From assembly GCA_964521525.1 (NCBI GenBank), contig CAZFTD010000003.1, positions 1 to 52,212 of the forward strand: 52,212 nt of DNA, written 5' to 3'. Positions 10,101-18,710 of this stretch are shown piece by piece. The notes below the pieces were generated by a model that saw only the letters and a list, made by a program, of their open reading frames with translations, was not told the DNA's origin and made no database searches. The position numbers were made by a program, and so were the translations under genes. The stretch comes from CALEUX01 sp964521525. GTDB lineage: Bacteria; Bacteroidota; Bacteroidia; Bacteroidales; Marinilabiliaceae. Numbering within the stretch: the stretch's first letter is position 1; each line of letters opens with the position of its first letter.

Positions 10101-11461
10101 ATGGCTGATTTCATCATTTTTGATGCACCATTAAAAGATATGGTATCCATCAGGCTTTGTCGTTCGTCGCCTTTTAAGTTTTCAATTTTTCTTTTATCTG
10201 TTGAAATTTTTAAAGCTATAAACTCAACAATTATCACAGCCCCGTCTATTATTATACCGAAATCGAGCGCACCCAAACTCATCAGATTGGCATCTATACC
10301 AAAAATATACATCATTGAAATGGTAAAAAGCAGGGCCAGTGGTATTACGGATGCAATCACCAAAGCAGAACGGATATTACCAAGCAGCAGAATTACCGTG
10401 AGCATCACAATTATGGCTCCCAGTATAAGGTTCTCAACCACAGTGAATGATGTTTTGGCAACCAGTTCGCTTCGGTCAACAATTGGGTTAATAAAAATTC
10501 CCTCGGGTAAATTATTCTGAATTTCTTCAACTCTGGCTTTTACCTCATTGATTACCTCTTTTGAATTGGCATTTTTGAGCATCATTACCTGTCCAAGTAT
10601 CGATTCTCCTTTGCCATTTGCAGTAATGGCACCATAGCGGTTGGCATGTCCGAATTTTACAGTTGCAATATTTTTTACAAGGATAGGGGTGTTGTTGATG
10701 GTTTTTATTACAATATTCTCAATGTCTTCAATTGATTTCACCTGCCCATCGCCCCGAATAAAATAACTTTGATTTGTTTTTTCTATATAGGAACCTCCTG
10801 AAATGCTGTTATTTGCTTCTAACGCATTAAATACCTCCATAAGGGTAACGTTCATGGCAATAAGTAGCGATGGGTTTACTGATACTTCGTATTGTTTCAG
10901 GTAGCCTCCCCAGCTATTTATTTCAACCACACCATTAATACCCGAAAGCCGGCGTTTTATAACCCAATCCTGAATGGTTCTAAGGTCGGTGGCTGAGTAT
11001 TTGTGCTCATAGCCGTCCTTTGTGTCGAGTGTATATTGATAAATTTCGCCAAGTCCGGTTGTTATTGGCCCCATTTCGGGTTCTCCAAAGCCAGATGGTA
11101 TTTTGTCCGAAGCACTCTTGATTTTCTCGGCAATGAGTTGGCGGGGCAGGAAAGTTCCCAGATTTTCATCAAATACTATGGTAACTAAAGAAATGCCAAA
11201 TTTCGATACCGAACGTATTTCTTTAACACCAGGTAAATTGGCCATTTCCATCTCAACCGGGGCTGTAATATATTGCTCAATTTCCTGAGTTGATAAGTTG
11301 CCCGATGTTGTAATTACCTGAACCTGATTGTTGGTAATATCAGGAACGGCGCCAATGGGAATTTTTAATACGGCAAATAAGCCAAATCCTGTTATACTTA
11401 ATGTAAACAGAATAATAATAAGCTTATTCTTAATGCTGAAATCAACAATTTTATCGAGCAT
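7121..11461 (-). CDS. czcA: Heavy-metal RND pump fused to a TolC-like outer-membrane channel domain (CzcA-CzcC)
   Basis: A 1446-residue fusion. Residues 1 to ~1035 are a complete HME-type RND permease: N-terminal TM1 (LIIILFTLSITGFGLFAVL), porter domains, TM2-6 with the acidic motif LDFGIIIDGAVIIVE at ~400, a second porter half and TM8-12 (ending LIALPLMFEIFYNVIGIK). Residues ~1049-1066 (FIILIIALPAFNTFAQ) look like a signal peptide. Residues ~1067-1446 are an outer-membrane efflux (TolC/CzcC) domain with paired coiled-coil repeats. The pump uses proton flow to expel metal ions through the adaptor encoded just downstream. The internal signal sequence suggests either an extra membrane passage or cleavage that frees the channel domain. 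Such fusions are known in Bacteroidota. The gene is 127 bp downstream of the CDF exporter on the same strand. Confidence 0.92.
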   Translation of the reverse strand: MLDKIVDFSIKNKLIIILFTLSITGFGLFAVLKIPIGAVPDITNNQVQVITTSGNLSTQEIEQYITAPVEMEMANLPGVKEIRSVSKFGISLVTIVFDENLGTFLPRQLIAEKIKSASDKIPSGFGEPEMGPITTGLGEIYQYTLDTKDGYEHKYSATDLRTIQDWVIKRRLSGINGVVEINSWGGYLKQYEVSVNPSLLIAMNVTLMEVFNALEANNSISGGSYIEKTNQSYFIRGDGQVKSIEDIENIVIKTINNTPILVKNIATVKFGHANRYGAITANGKGESILGQVMMLKNANSKEVINEVKARVEEIQNNLPEGIFINPIVDRSELVAKTSFTVVENLILGAIIVMLTVILLLGNIRSALVIASVIPLALLFTISMMYIFGIDANLMSLGALDFGIIIDGAVIIVEFIALKISTDKRKIENLKGDERQSLMDTISFNGASKMMKSAIFGQIIILIVFIPILSLTGVEGKMFKPMALSFCFAIIGAMILGLTWVPVASSLFLRPGKSTKKNISDWIMSLAHRSYNPVIKWSSNHKKIVLGSAIASLVLTGVLLSKIGGEFVPTLDEGDFVIQPVLKTGTSLSKTIETTTRMEQILIQNFPEVDKIVSRIGAAEVPTDPMSMEEIDMIIKLKPRKSWTSAKSKEELADKFKEALSVIPGIEYEFTQPIEMRFNELITGVRSDIAIKVFGDDLDYIDKKAIEIKGLIEGIPGASDIILEKTAGLPQIKIDYNRAKIAYYGVDIRTLNSYLATAFGGETTGVVFEGEKRFDLVVRFNKQSRTDIDDIKQLKVPIANGNQIPLSELANIYYTEGPAKISRENTHRRVVVSVNVRNRDLQSVVEDIRLTIEKNVTLKPGTYIAYGGQFENLQNATNRLMVAVPVALLLIFIFLHFAFKSLKDAIMIYSAIPLATVGGVLLLWLRGMPFSVSAGVGFIALFGIAVLNGIVLIEHLKELHHNGTMNIRDLIIQGTKDRLRPVMLTAGAAAMGFLPMAISSGAGAEVQRPLATVVIGGLFTSTMLTMIALPLMFEIFYNVIGIKLFPFRLIRAKHAFIILIIALPAFNTFAQNKELTMAEAINSALLNNKEIKACILKVDEQKTLISSAIDIDKTTFTYGTDQNNIAENNHPLKVWGVNQSFSFPAVYTAELKAKKIEHLIAENELKIQSENIIKQVSLQYIELQLLNEKHKIYENIDSLYVNILRGTTIRNKKGDISNLDLLNIQAKQQQVQFQLSEIKQSIDNTYFKLKTITGYNEPFTVSSKIEVITPINRDINSLPFMQWIKSKQELNNALVRVEKSKLLPDFSINYFIGTNFYEDARYYHGFEAGISIPLFFNAQKSKIKASKIALDAAKYFSDYEIELLEIKQRELLNTHLNLKEQLVYYNENGRKLYEEINRTAKLSFESGEIDFFKFVVSTETALQIQLDYLSNLLNYTNVTLELNYLTK

Positions 11462-11588
11462 ACAATTGGCTTGTTATTAGGTTGATAAAATACCAGGTGC
11501 TTGGCACTGGATTAATTTATTAATGGGTTATATTGCAGAGTTCTGGCTCATGATTATATCTTGTTTCATTGAACGCCAAAAAATCTAT

Positions 11589-12539
11589 TCACAAATCATC
11601 CTCTTTTTCGGTTTTGTAATAAGGTTCAACATGAATCCCAATATGTGTTTGGAAACCATATTTATTTCTGATGGATTGCTCAATATCGCTTGCAATTTTA
11701 TGAGACGACTCAACGGTTAAATTTTTATCAACCTTAATATGAACGTCAATGGCATAAGTTTCTCCAATAGTTCTGGTTTTTAGGTTATGAAATCCTTTAA
11801 CACCAGGAGTTGTTTCAATTGTATTGATAATGTCATTAACTGTTTTTTCGGGCAATGAACCTTCCAAAAGTTCATTAACACATGGTTTTGCAATTTTCCA
11901 TGCTACTTTTAAAATAAAGAAGCTTACAATGATGCCGGTAATGGGGTCTAAAACTCTCCATTTCTCTCCAAGCAAAATAGCTCCGGTAATACCGAAAGCA
12001 GTGCCAATTGACGAAAAGGCATCAGAACGGTGATGCCAGGCATTGGCAATCATGGTCTGGCTGTTTACTTTGATGCCAATAATTTTTGTGTACCAGAATA
12101 AACCTTCTTTTGAGATGATTGAAACAAATGCGGCAATCAATGCAATGTAACCAGGTTGCTCAATAATTACTCCTTTCAATGAATCGTAAATTTTTTGAAC
12201 GCCCGACCAGATAATGCCAATACCAACAAGCACCAGGGCAAAGCTAATCAGCATTGTAGCAAACGTCTCAAATTTCCCATGTCCATATTGGTGGTTGCTG
12301 TCGCGTTCTTTGCCCGAAAACCTTATAAATACCAGAACAATTATATCTGTTACAAAGTCGGATAAGGAGTGAACGCCATCGGCTACCATGGCCGAACTTT
12401 TACCTGCAATACCGGCCATTATTTTCCCTGCAGTTAAAATAAAATTAACCAATGAACCAACCAGCGTTACATTTTTTATGGTATTAACCCTATTACTATT
12501 ATTCATAAAGTGTTGTTCAATGGGTGTTTCTTTAACCAA
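11589..12539 (-). CDS. Cation diffusion facilitator (CDF) metal exporter
   Basis: A 316-residue inner-membrane antiporter that exports Zn2+ or a related divalent ion in exchange for protons. Six transmembrane helices are visible between residues ~25 and ~215. TM2 carries His57-x3-Asp61 (ADGVHSLSDF) and TM5 carries His169-x3-Asp173 (AWHHRSDAFSS), the four-residue transport site in the His/Asp form common in zinc/cadmium/cobalt exporters. The C-terminal ~90 residues form the cytoplasmic ferredoxin-like dimerisation domain (GVKGFHNLKTRTIGETYAID, then IGIHVEP). The upstream small exported protein and downstream RND pump on the same strand (143-bp and 127-bp gaps) suggest a metal-detoxification cluster. 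An ATG in mid-frame (residue 12) is an alternative start. Confidence 0.9.
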   Translation of the reverse strand: MVKETPIEQHFMNNSNRVNTIKNVTLVGSLVNFILTAGKIMAGIAGKSSAMVADGVHSLSDFVTDIIVLVFIRFSGKERDSNHQYGHGKFETFATMLISFALVLVGIGIIWSGVQKIYDSLKGVIIEQPGYIALIAAFVSIISKEGLFWYTKIIGIKVNSQTMIANAWHHRSDAFSSIGTAFGITGAILLGEKWRVLDPITGIIVSFFILKVAWKIAKPCVNELLEGSLPEKTVNDIINTIETTPGVKGFHNLKTRTIGETYAIDVHIKVDKNLTVESSHKIASDIEQSIRNKYGFQTHIGIHVEPYYKTEKEDDL

Positions 12540-12682
12540 TTAAATAAACCGATGGAGCCATTGAATTGGTTTAAATTGGAAGTTCTAAAAATATGTGATT
12601 CGAGCATTGAAGAAAAAATTAGACGCCTAATCAGGAAGTATTCTTTTAATTACGTTTTTACAACTGTGTGCAAAAAGAGAAA

Positions 12683-13114
12683 TTAAAATTTTATGAAAAC
12701 AGGAGGCGCTCTTAACCCAAAAGAAGAATTTTTAAAATTGGTATTAAAAGCCTTTGGTTTAATATGAATATAATCTGTGGAAAATAATGGTGCCGCATTT
12801 TTTTGAATCAAAACAACCATAAAAATTAATTCACTGAAGCTGTTACAGTCCGATTGTTCGTTGCTGGAGCTTTTGAAGGCATTGCCTGAGAACTTAGGTA
12901 AAAAGTCACTAAAACAACATAAGTCAGTGTCAGTATTGGTATCGTGTCGATTGGCATCAGCAGGTTCGGATTCATTTTTCGGAAACTCATTAATACTTAA
13001 GCATTCCCAGCCGAAACATATTTTGCTGAAATGGTAGTGATGCGGCACAATAGCATGAGCCAATATAATGACATTGGCTAACCAAATTAAGCTATATGCT
13101 TTTCTTTTCAGCAT
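12683..13114 (-). CDS. Small exported His/Cys-containing protein of a metal-efflux cluster
   Basis: A 143-residue protein when started at the ATG at 13112-13114; the open frame extends 20 codons further upstream but that extension looks non-coding. The N-terminus is hydrophobic (YSLIWLANVIILAHAIVPHHYH), like an uncleaved anchor or signal peptide, followed by a His cluster. Cys residues occur in KICFGWECLS and DLCCFSDF. The C-terminal FGLRAPPVF motif resembles small Bacteroidota proteins found beside CzcA-type pumps (possibly DUF6769; recalled, not verified). A periplasmic metal-binding or sensing role is inference from the residues and neighbours. It is the first gene of the minus-strand cluster, so the promoter should lie in 13115-13290. 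Confidence 0.65.
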   Translation of the reverse strand: MLKRKAYSLIWLANVIILAHAIVPHHYHFSKICFGWECLSINEFPKNESEPADANRHDTNTDTDLCCFSDFLPKFSGNAFKSSSNEQSDCNSFSELIFMVVLIQKNAAPLFSTDYIHIKPKAFNTNFKNSSFGLRAPPVFIKF

Positions 13115-13302
13115 TATTGGGTTGATATTTAACGGTGTACAATATCCTGTTTTGAGGATTTTGTGTAATCTCAAATAAAAACAGATGTGATGAAGAAGCT
13201 AAATTACAAAAAAGAAGTTATTAAAGCAAAAATAATTTATGCTTCAATTTATTTAGAAAGTAAGGTGTTATTAAAATTTTTATGGAATTAAAAGTTTACA
13301 AC

Positions 13303-13336
13303 AACAAAGGTGATTAGCCATCCAATCACCTTTGTT
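13303..13336 (-). terminator. Terminator downstream of katG
   Basis: A perfect 13-bp stem (AACAAAGGTGATT at 13303-13315, AATCACCTTTGTT at 13324-13336) with an 8-nt loop lies 40 bp after the katG stop. The trailing U-run on the minus strand is short (TGTAAACTTTT), so termination is likely but may be imperfect. Confidence 0.7.
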
Positions 13337-13375
13337 ATCTATAACTAATAAAAGAATTGCTATAGCATCAAGGTA

Positions 13376-15583
13376 CTATAACAAATCGAACCGGTCGAGA
13401 TTCATCACTTTATTCCAGGCAGCCACAAAATCGTTAACAAATTTCTCTTTTGCATCGGCACTTCCGTAAACCTCTGAAAGAGCACGCAATTCAGAGTTTG
13501 AGCCAAAAATCAGGTCAACCCGCGAGGCTTTCCATTTAGGTTTTCCGGTGGTTCTGTCTATGCCTTCAAAGGTTTCCTTTGAGTCATCAACTGGTTTCCA
13601 GACGGTGTTTAAGTCGAGCAAATTCACAAAGAAATCGTTGTTTAATACTTCGGGTTTACTGGTAAATACACCAATTTCAGAACCATCATAATTTGCATTT
13701 AATACACGCATACCTCCAATCAGTACCGTCATTTCGGGGGCGGTGAGAGTCAACAACTGGGCTTTATCAATCAACAACTCTTCGGTTCTAATGGTGTATT
13801 TCTTTTTCAGATAGTTTCGGAAACCATCGGCCACAGGTTCGAGTACTGCAAACGATTCAATATCGGTTTGTTCTTGCGATGCATCCATACGTCCGGGTTT
13901 AAACGGTACAGTAATGGTAATACCAGCACTTTGTGCTGCTTTTTCAACAGCGGCGCAGCCGGCCAGAACAATTAAATCGGCCAGAGATATTTTTTTATTA
14001 CCCTGTTGCGCGCTGTTAAACTCTTTCTGGATGGTTTCGAGCGTAGCCAGAACTTTTTTAAGTTGGGCAGGATGATTTACCTCCCAATCTTTTTGAGGAG
14101 CAAGGCGAATGCGGGCTCCATTGGCACCGCCTCGTTTATCAGAACCCCGGAAAGTAGAAGCCGATGCCCAGGCTGTTAATACCAGCTGAGCAATGGTTAG
14201 TCCTGATTTTAAGATTTTTGCTTTAAGTGAAGCAATGTCTTTTTCATCTACCAAAGCATGATTTACAGTAGGTATTGGGTCCTGCCAGATTAACTCTTCG
14301 GTTGGCACTTCAGGCCCCAGATAACGAGCACGTGGGCCCATATCGCGGTGTGTGAGTTTAAACCATGCTCGGGCAAAAGCATCGGCAAATTCGAGCGGGT
14401 GCTGATGAAAACGCCTTGATATTTTCTCGTAAATTGGGTCGAAGCGTAGTGAGAGGTCGGTGGTGAGCATGGTTGGCGCATGCTTTTTTGATGGATCATG
14501 CGCATCGGGAATTACGTTCCCGGCATTTTTTGCTACCCATTGATGAGCGCCTGCAGGACTTTTGGTGAGTTCCCATTCGAAATTAAACAGGTTATCGAAG
14601 AAATAGTAACTCCACTTGGCAGGTGTTTGTGTCCAGGTTACTTCAAGACCACTGGTAATAGTGTCGCCCGCTTTTCCTTTGCCAAATGAGTTTTTCCAAC
14701 CTAACCCTTGTTCTTCAATATCGGCAGCTTCGGGTTCAGGGCCAAGATGTTTAGCGTCACCGGCGCCGTGGCATTTGCCAAATGTGTGTCCTCCGGCTAT
14801 AAGAGCAACCGTTTCTTCATCGTTCATGGCCATGCGTGCGAAAGTTTCGCGTATGTCCTTAGCGGCTGCAACCGGGTCGGGGTTTCCATTGGGGCCTTCG
14901 GGATTAACATAAATGAGTCCCATTTGTACGGCAGCCAAAGGATTGTCGAGGTCTTTCTTCTCATCGTAACGATCTTTATTGCTCAGCCATTCGGTTTCGG
15001 CGCCCCAGTAAACGTCTTCTTCAGGTTCCCAAACATCTTCACGTCCGCCGGCAAAACCGAATGTTTTGAAGCCCATCGATTCCAGAGCCACATTTCCGGT
15101 AAGAATCATCAGGTCGGCCCAGGATATTTTTCGTCCGTATTTTTGCTTGATTGGCCAGAGCAGTCGCCGGGCTTTGTCCAGGTTTACATTATCGGGCCAG
15201 CTGTTGAGTGGGGCAAAACGTTGTTGTCCGGTACCACCGCCACCACGTCCATCGCCGGTGCGGTAAGTGCCTGCGCTGTGCCAGGCCATCCGTATAAATA
15301 AAGGACCATAATGACCAAAATCGGCTGGCCACCAATCTTGCGAGTCGGTCATTAACTTATGAAGGTCTTTTTTTACAGCTGCCAAATCGAGACTTTTAAA
15401 TTCTTTGGCATAGTTAAAATCGTTGCCCATGGGGTTCGATTTGTCAGAGTGCTGGCGCAGTATGTTTAGTTTTAATTGGTTGGGCCACCAATCGCGATTT
15501 TTGGTTCCTCCAGCTCCAACATGTTGTTTGCTGGTAGCTCCCGTAACCGGGCATTTGCTGACTTTGTTAGAATCGTTTTCCAT
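13376..15583 (-). CDS. katG: Catalase-peroxidase
   Basis: A 735-residue bifunctional haem enzyme that destroys hydrogen peroxide. Distal haem residues Arg98, Trp101 and His102 are in IRMAWHSAGTYR. The proximal His266 is in GGHTFGKCHGAG. The Met-Tyr-Trp adduct needed for catalase activity is complete: Trp101, Tyr225 (LIYVNPEGP) and Met251 (FARMAMND). The second, haem-free domain (residues ~430-735) is full length. No signal peptide is seen, so the enzyme is cytoplasmic. It is a single-gene unit with its own terminator and no adjacent OxyR, Fur or ferritin gene. Base composition is visibly richer in G+C than the efflux cluster downstream. Confidence 0.97.
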   Translation of the reverse strand: MENDSNKVSKCPVTGATSKQHVGAGGTKNRDWWPNQLKLNILRQHSDKSNPMGNDFNYAKEFKSLDLAAVKKDLHKLMTDSQDWWPADFGHYGPLFIRMAWHSAGTYRTGDGRGGGGTGQQRFAPLNSWPDNVNLDKARRLLWPIKQKYGRKISWADLMILTGNVALESMGFKTFGFAGGREDVWEPEEDVYWGAETEWLSNKDRYDEKKDLDNPLAAVQMGLIYVNPEGPNGNPDPVAAAKDIRETFARMAMNDEETVALIAGGHTFGKCHGAGDAKHLGPEPEAADIEEQGLGWKNSFGKGKAGDTITSGLEVTWTQTPAKWSYYFFDNLFNFEWELTKSPAGAHQWVAKNAGNVIPDAHDPSKKHAPTMLTTDLSLRFDPIYEKISRRFHQHPLEFADAFARAWFKLTHRDMGPRARYLGPEVPTEELIWQDPIPTVNHALVDEKDIASLKAKILKSGLTIAQLVLTAWASASTFRGSDKRGGANGARIRLAPQKDWEVNHPAQLKKVLATLETIQKEFNSAQQGNKKISLADLIVLAGCAAVEKAAQSAGITITVPFKPGRMDASQEQTDIESFAVLEPVADGFRNYLKKKYTIRTEELLIDKAQLLTLTAPEMTVLIGGMRVLNANYDGSEIGVFTSKPEVLNNDFFVNLLDLNTVWKPVDDSKETFEGIDRTTGKPKWKASRVDLIFGSNSELRALSEVYGSADAKEKFVNDFVAAWNKVMNLDRFDLL

Positions 15584-15676
15584 ATTTTGCCTTCTTTTTG
15601 TTTTAGCTCATAAAATAGTATTTAAAAACAACAAAGTCAATATTATAAGGATGGTTAGTTGTTTAACGTGTTAAAT

Positions 15677-15735
15677 CTGCCTGTTGGCAGACAGGTTTGA
15701 GGTTTATAAAATATCTTATCTCTAATTTTAAACAG
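15677..15735 (-). repeat. Dispersed intergenic repeat, copy E, downstream of glpK
   Basis: Read on the minus strand from 15735, just after the glpK stop, it begins CTGTTTAAAATTAG and continues to a small inverted repeat (CCTGT/ACAGG, 15680-15684 and 15691-15695). The opening resembles the ends of the elements at 18929, 40018 and 46879. A terminator role for the inverted repeat is possible. Confidence 0.45.
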
Positions 15736-15743
15736 TTAAAAAC

Positions 15744-17231
15744 CTAATACCAGCCTTTGCTTTTCTCAATGGCTTTCTTCCAGTTATTAAATAGGGGAGT
15801 AAGCATTTGTGTTTGGTTGGTTTGGGTAAACCTTTTTTCCTCGACCCATTGAGCATTTAATTCCTCCACACTTTGCCAATAACTGGTTGCAAGTCCGGCT
15901 AAGTAAGCTGCTCCCAAGGCAGTTGTTTCTGTAATAGCTGGTCTTACTACCGGGGTTTGCAAAATGTCGGCCTGTATTTGCATCAGTAAATTATTAATGG
16001 CGGCGCCACCATCAACACGTAATTCGTTAACATCAATGCCTGATTCGCCCGACATCAGATCTATCACATCCTTAGTTTGCAAGGCAATGGCCTCAAGCGT
16101 TGCCCTTGCTATATGTGCTTTGGTAGATCCCCGGCTTAAACCAATAAGTGTTCCGGTGGCGTATTGGTCCCAGTGAGGGGCTCCTAGCCCTGCAAATCCA
16201 GGCACAAAAACAATGCCTTCGCTGGTTTTAACCTGGCTGGCAAGGGTTTCAATTTCGGCCGATGATTGAATAATGTTAAGGTTATCGCGTAGCCATTGCA
16301 CTGCGGCCCCTGCAATAAAAATACTTCCTTCGAGGGCATAAGTTACTTTACCGTTTATTTGCAAGCCAATGGTTGCAAGGAGTTTGTGTTTTGAAGTAAT
16401 GATTTTTGTACCTGTGTTCATCATTACAAAACATCCTGTGCCATAAGTGTTTTTTATCATTCCTTCATTAATGCACATTTGACCAAATAAGGCAGCCTGT
16501 TGGTCGCCGGCAATGCCTGAAATGGGTATTTCATAATTGAGAATTCTTTTATCGGTTTTACCATAAATCTGACTGCTCTCTCTAACTTCTGGTAAAACAG
16601 AAGGTGGAATGTTTAAAATATTCATCAACTCATTGTCCCATTGTAAGGTATGAATGTTGAAAAGGAGTGTTCGACTGGCATTGGTCGCATCGGTAATATG
16701 CAACTTACCTCCTGTTAATTTCCAGATTATCCATGAGTCAACTGTTCCGAAAGCCAGTTTGCCCGATTCGGCCAATTTCCGGGCTCCGGAAACATTGTCG
16801 AGGATCCATTGAATTTTTGGCCCTGAAAAATAGGCATCCAGCAATAGCCCGGTTTTGTTAGTGAACAGATGTTTCAGATTATTGGCTTTTAACTGGTCGC
16901 AAAAAGCGGCAGTTCGCCTGTCCTGCCAAACAATGGCATTGTAAATGGGCTTGCTTGTTTCGCGGTTCCAGACGATGGTTGTTTCACGTTGATTGGTGAT
17001 GCCAATGCCGGCAATTTGTTTAGCATCAATATTTTGTTGTTTTAATACTGCTTTTACAACGCCTATGGTGCTTTCCCAAATTTCTTGGGGATTATGCTCC
17101 ACCCATCCCGGTTTAGGGTATATCTGGCTGAATTCTTTCTGGGCAATTCCGCAAATTTTGCCCGCATGGTTGAATAGGATAGCCCGGTTGCTGGTGGTGC
17201 CTGAGTCAATGGAAAGAATATATTGTTGCAT
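15744..17231 (-). CDS. glpK: Glycerol kinase
   Basis: A 495-residue FGGY-family kinase that phosphorylates glycerol to sn-glycerol-3-phosphate with ATP. The N-terminal phosphate-binding motif SIDSGTTSNRAILF is at residues ~7-20. The substrate loop GWVEHNPQEIWES and the NQRETTIVW motif are present. The C-terminal ATPase half shows FVPGFAGLGAPHWD and LRVDGGAAINNLLMQIQAD. Length matches the family. No glycerol facilitator (glpF) or glycerol-3-phosphate dehydrogenase (glpD) adjoins it, so the pathway partners are elsewhere. A 9-bp inverted repeat lies 36-64 bp upstream of the start. Confidence 0.97.
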   Translation of the reverse strand: MQQYILSIDSGTTSNRAILFNHAGKICGIAQKEFSQIYPKPGWVEHNPQEIWESTIGVVKAVLKQQNIDAKQIAGIGITNQRETTIVWNRETSKPIYNAIVWQDRRTAAFCDQLKANNLKHLFTNKTGLLLDAYFSGPKIQWILDNVSGARKLAESGKLAFGTVDSWIIWKLTGGKLHITDATNASRTLLFNIHTLQWDNELMNILNIPPSVLPEVRESSQIYGKTDKRILNYEIPISGIAGDQQAALFGQMCINEGMIKNTYGTGCFVMMNTGTKIITSKHKLLATIGLQINGKVTYALEGSIFIAGAAVQWLRDNLNIIQSSAEIETLASQVKTSEGIVFVPGFAGLGAPHWDQYATGTLIGLSRGSTKAHIARATLEAIALQTKDVIDLMSGESGIDVNELRVDGGAAINNLLMQIQADILQTPVVRPAITETTALGAAYLAGLATSYWQSVEELNAQWVEEKRFTQTNQTQMLTPLFNNWKKAIEKSKGWY

Positions 17232-17266
17232 TAAAGGATTTTATTGATATTGAAGAAATATTTTAG

Positions 17267-17295
17267 GTAAACTTATCAAAATATCCTAAGTTTAC
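17267..17295. promoter_or_regulatory. Inverted repeat in the glpK upstream region (candidate operator)
   Basis: GTAAACTTA at 17267-17275 and TAAGTTTAC at 17287-17295 form a perfect 9-bp inverted repeat with an 11-nt spacer. On the minus strand the spacer contains GATATTTTG, close to the Bacteroidota -7 element TAnnTTTG, so the repeat would straddle a glpK promoter. It sits between divergent glpK and the broken hydrolase gene. Confidence 0.45.
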
Positions 17296-17369
17296 AATGG
17301 ATTGTGCAGGGTGGATGTGAGTTGAATTCAGATATTTATAACAAAGTATTACAATTTAGCATCTGAAAA

Positions 17370-18701
17370 ATGAATCCAAATCCTCCCAAAAAGCGACAGG
17401 CTGTGGTTCTGATACATGGCATCGGAGAGCAATATCCCATCACAACCCTGAGGGAATTTGTAGAATCGGTGGCTCAAATTTTAAAAATTAAGCGGCAGGC
17501 ACGCCCCGATGAGGTTATTTTCTGGGAGAAACCTGATCCTGATTCAGGAAATTTTGAGACCCGCAAAATGACCATGCGTCAGGGACGTAAGCATCCAACT
17601 ACCGACTTTTATGAGTTTTACTGGGCGCATCATATGCGCGACACTAATTTTTCGCATATCAGCGATTGGCTTTCAAGGGTGGTTTTTCGTTTGCCGCATG
17701 CCATTTCTCCAAGATTGTTGCCAGTCTTTATATTTCTTTGGTTGTTAATATCTCTGTTGGTTACTCTTTTTATGGTTAATGTAACTCGTATGGGCTGGGA
17801 CAGTACATTATCCAAAATTACTTCGGTTGGGTAGGGAATATTTATCACTTTCCTTTTAGGTTTCTTATCCAAGTTCCTATTTAATTATTTGGGTGATGCA
17901 GCGCGGTATCTTGATCCATCTCCTAAAAATATTGGAGAGCGAAAAAATATTCGCACCGAGGGCATTAATTTATTAAAAAAGTTGCACGAATCTGGCCGGT
18001 ATAACCGGATTATCATAGTGGGGCATAGTCTTGGTAGTGTTATTGCATACGATTTGGTTAAGTTTCTTTGGAACGAATACAATACATCTTTTGATGCAGG
18101 AACATTCTATGATACTTATACCGGTTCGAAAAAGTGGGTGTTAAATGATGTGAGCAGGTCAGAGGATGCATCGAAAAATATGGCAAATGGAGAAGCCGCG
18201 ATTCGCGATTTCAGGTTGGCGCAGGATAAAAGTTTTGATTACCTGCAAAGTATTGGCAATAAATGGCTGATAACCGATTTGGTAACCATAGGTTCTCCTT
18301 TGGCACATGCTGGCCATTTGTTTGTATATAAAAAGGGATTGGTCGAAAAACTTAAGAATCAACGTGAATATCCAACCTGTCCGCCACATTTTCAGAAACC
18401 GGATACCACCAATATTATCCGTTCCGATTTTTTTACCATTCCGGGAGTGTCGCACCCATTTATTATTAAGCATTTTAACCATTCATCGCCATTTGCTGTA
18501 ACAAAATGGACTAATATTTTTTACAGTTGCGATTATATAGGAGGTCCGTTGAATCCCTTATTTGGTGTCGGAATAAAAGATATAGAAATAAAAAAAAACA
18601 ATTATTTTCCCATTGTTCCGGGTGGACATACTCAATACTGGAACTGGAAAAATAAGAAACATATTTTAAACGATTTTTGGAAGATTCTGGAATCCAGATG
18701 A
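17370..18701 (+). pseudogene. Alpha/beta hydrolase interrupted by one in-frame amber codon
   Basis: Two open stretches (17370-17834 and 17835-18701) lie in the same frame and are separated only by TAG at 17832-17834. Without it the gene would encode 443 residues. The first part begins MNPNPPKKRQAVVLIHGIGE, the HG oxyanion motif of alpha/beta hydrolases, and ends in a hydrophobic helix (~residues 113-135). The second starts with another hydrophobic segment (FITFLLGFLSKFLFNYLG), then carries the nucleophile elbow GHSLGS and a late ITDLVTIGSPLAHAG strand. The stop falls between two membrane segments, before the nucleophile, so the product made without read-through is inactive. A TGG-to-TAG or similar single-base change fits. 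Similarity is to lipase/PGAP1-like hydrolases; substrate unknown. Confidence 0.8.
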
Positions 18702-18710
18702 TTTAGTATC

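Noticed and set aside
9984..10520. 178-codon plus-strand open frame inside the RND pump gene
   Set aside because: It is antisense to conserved transmembrane segments of the pump, with no motif and no promoter or ribosome-binding site.
14708..15301. 197-codon plus-strand open frame antisense to katG
   Set aside because: It overlaps completely with katG, whose active-site residues are all intact. The translation has no recognisable motif and arises from the G+C-richer third codon positions of katG.
17832..17834. Programmed amber read-through or pyrrolysine insertion in the hydrolase gene
   Set aside because: No pyrrolysine genes or recoding structure are seen here. A simple point mutation explains the single stop better, so the gene is listed as broken.
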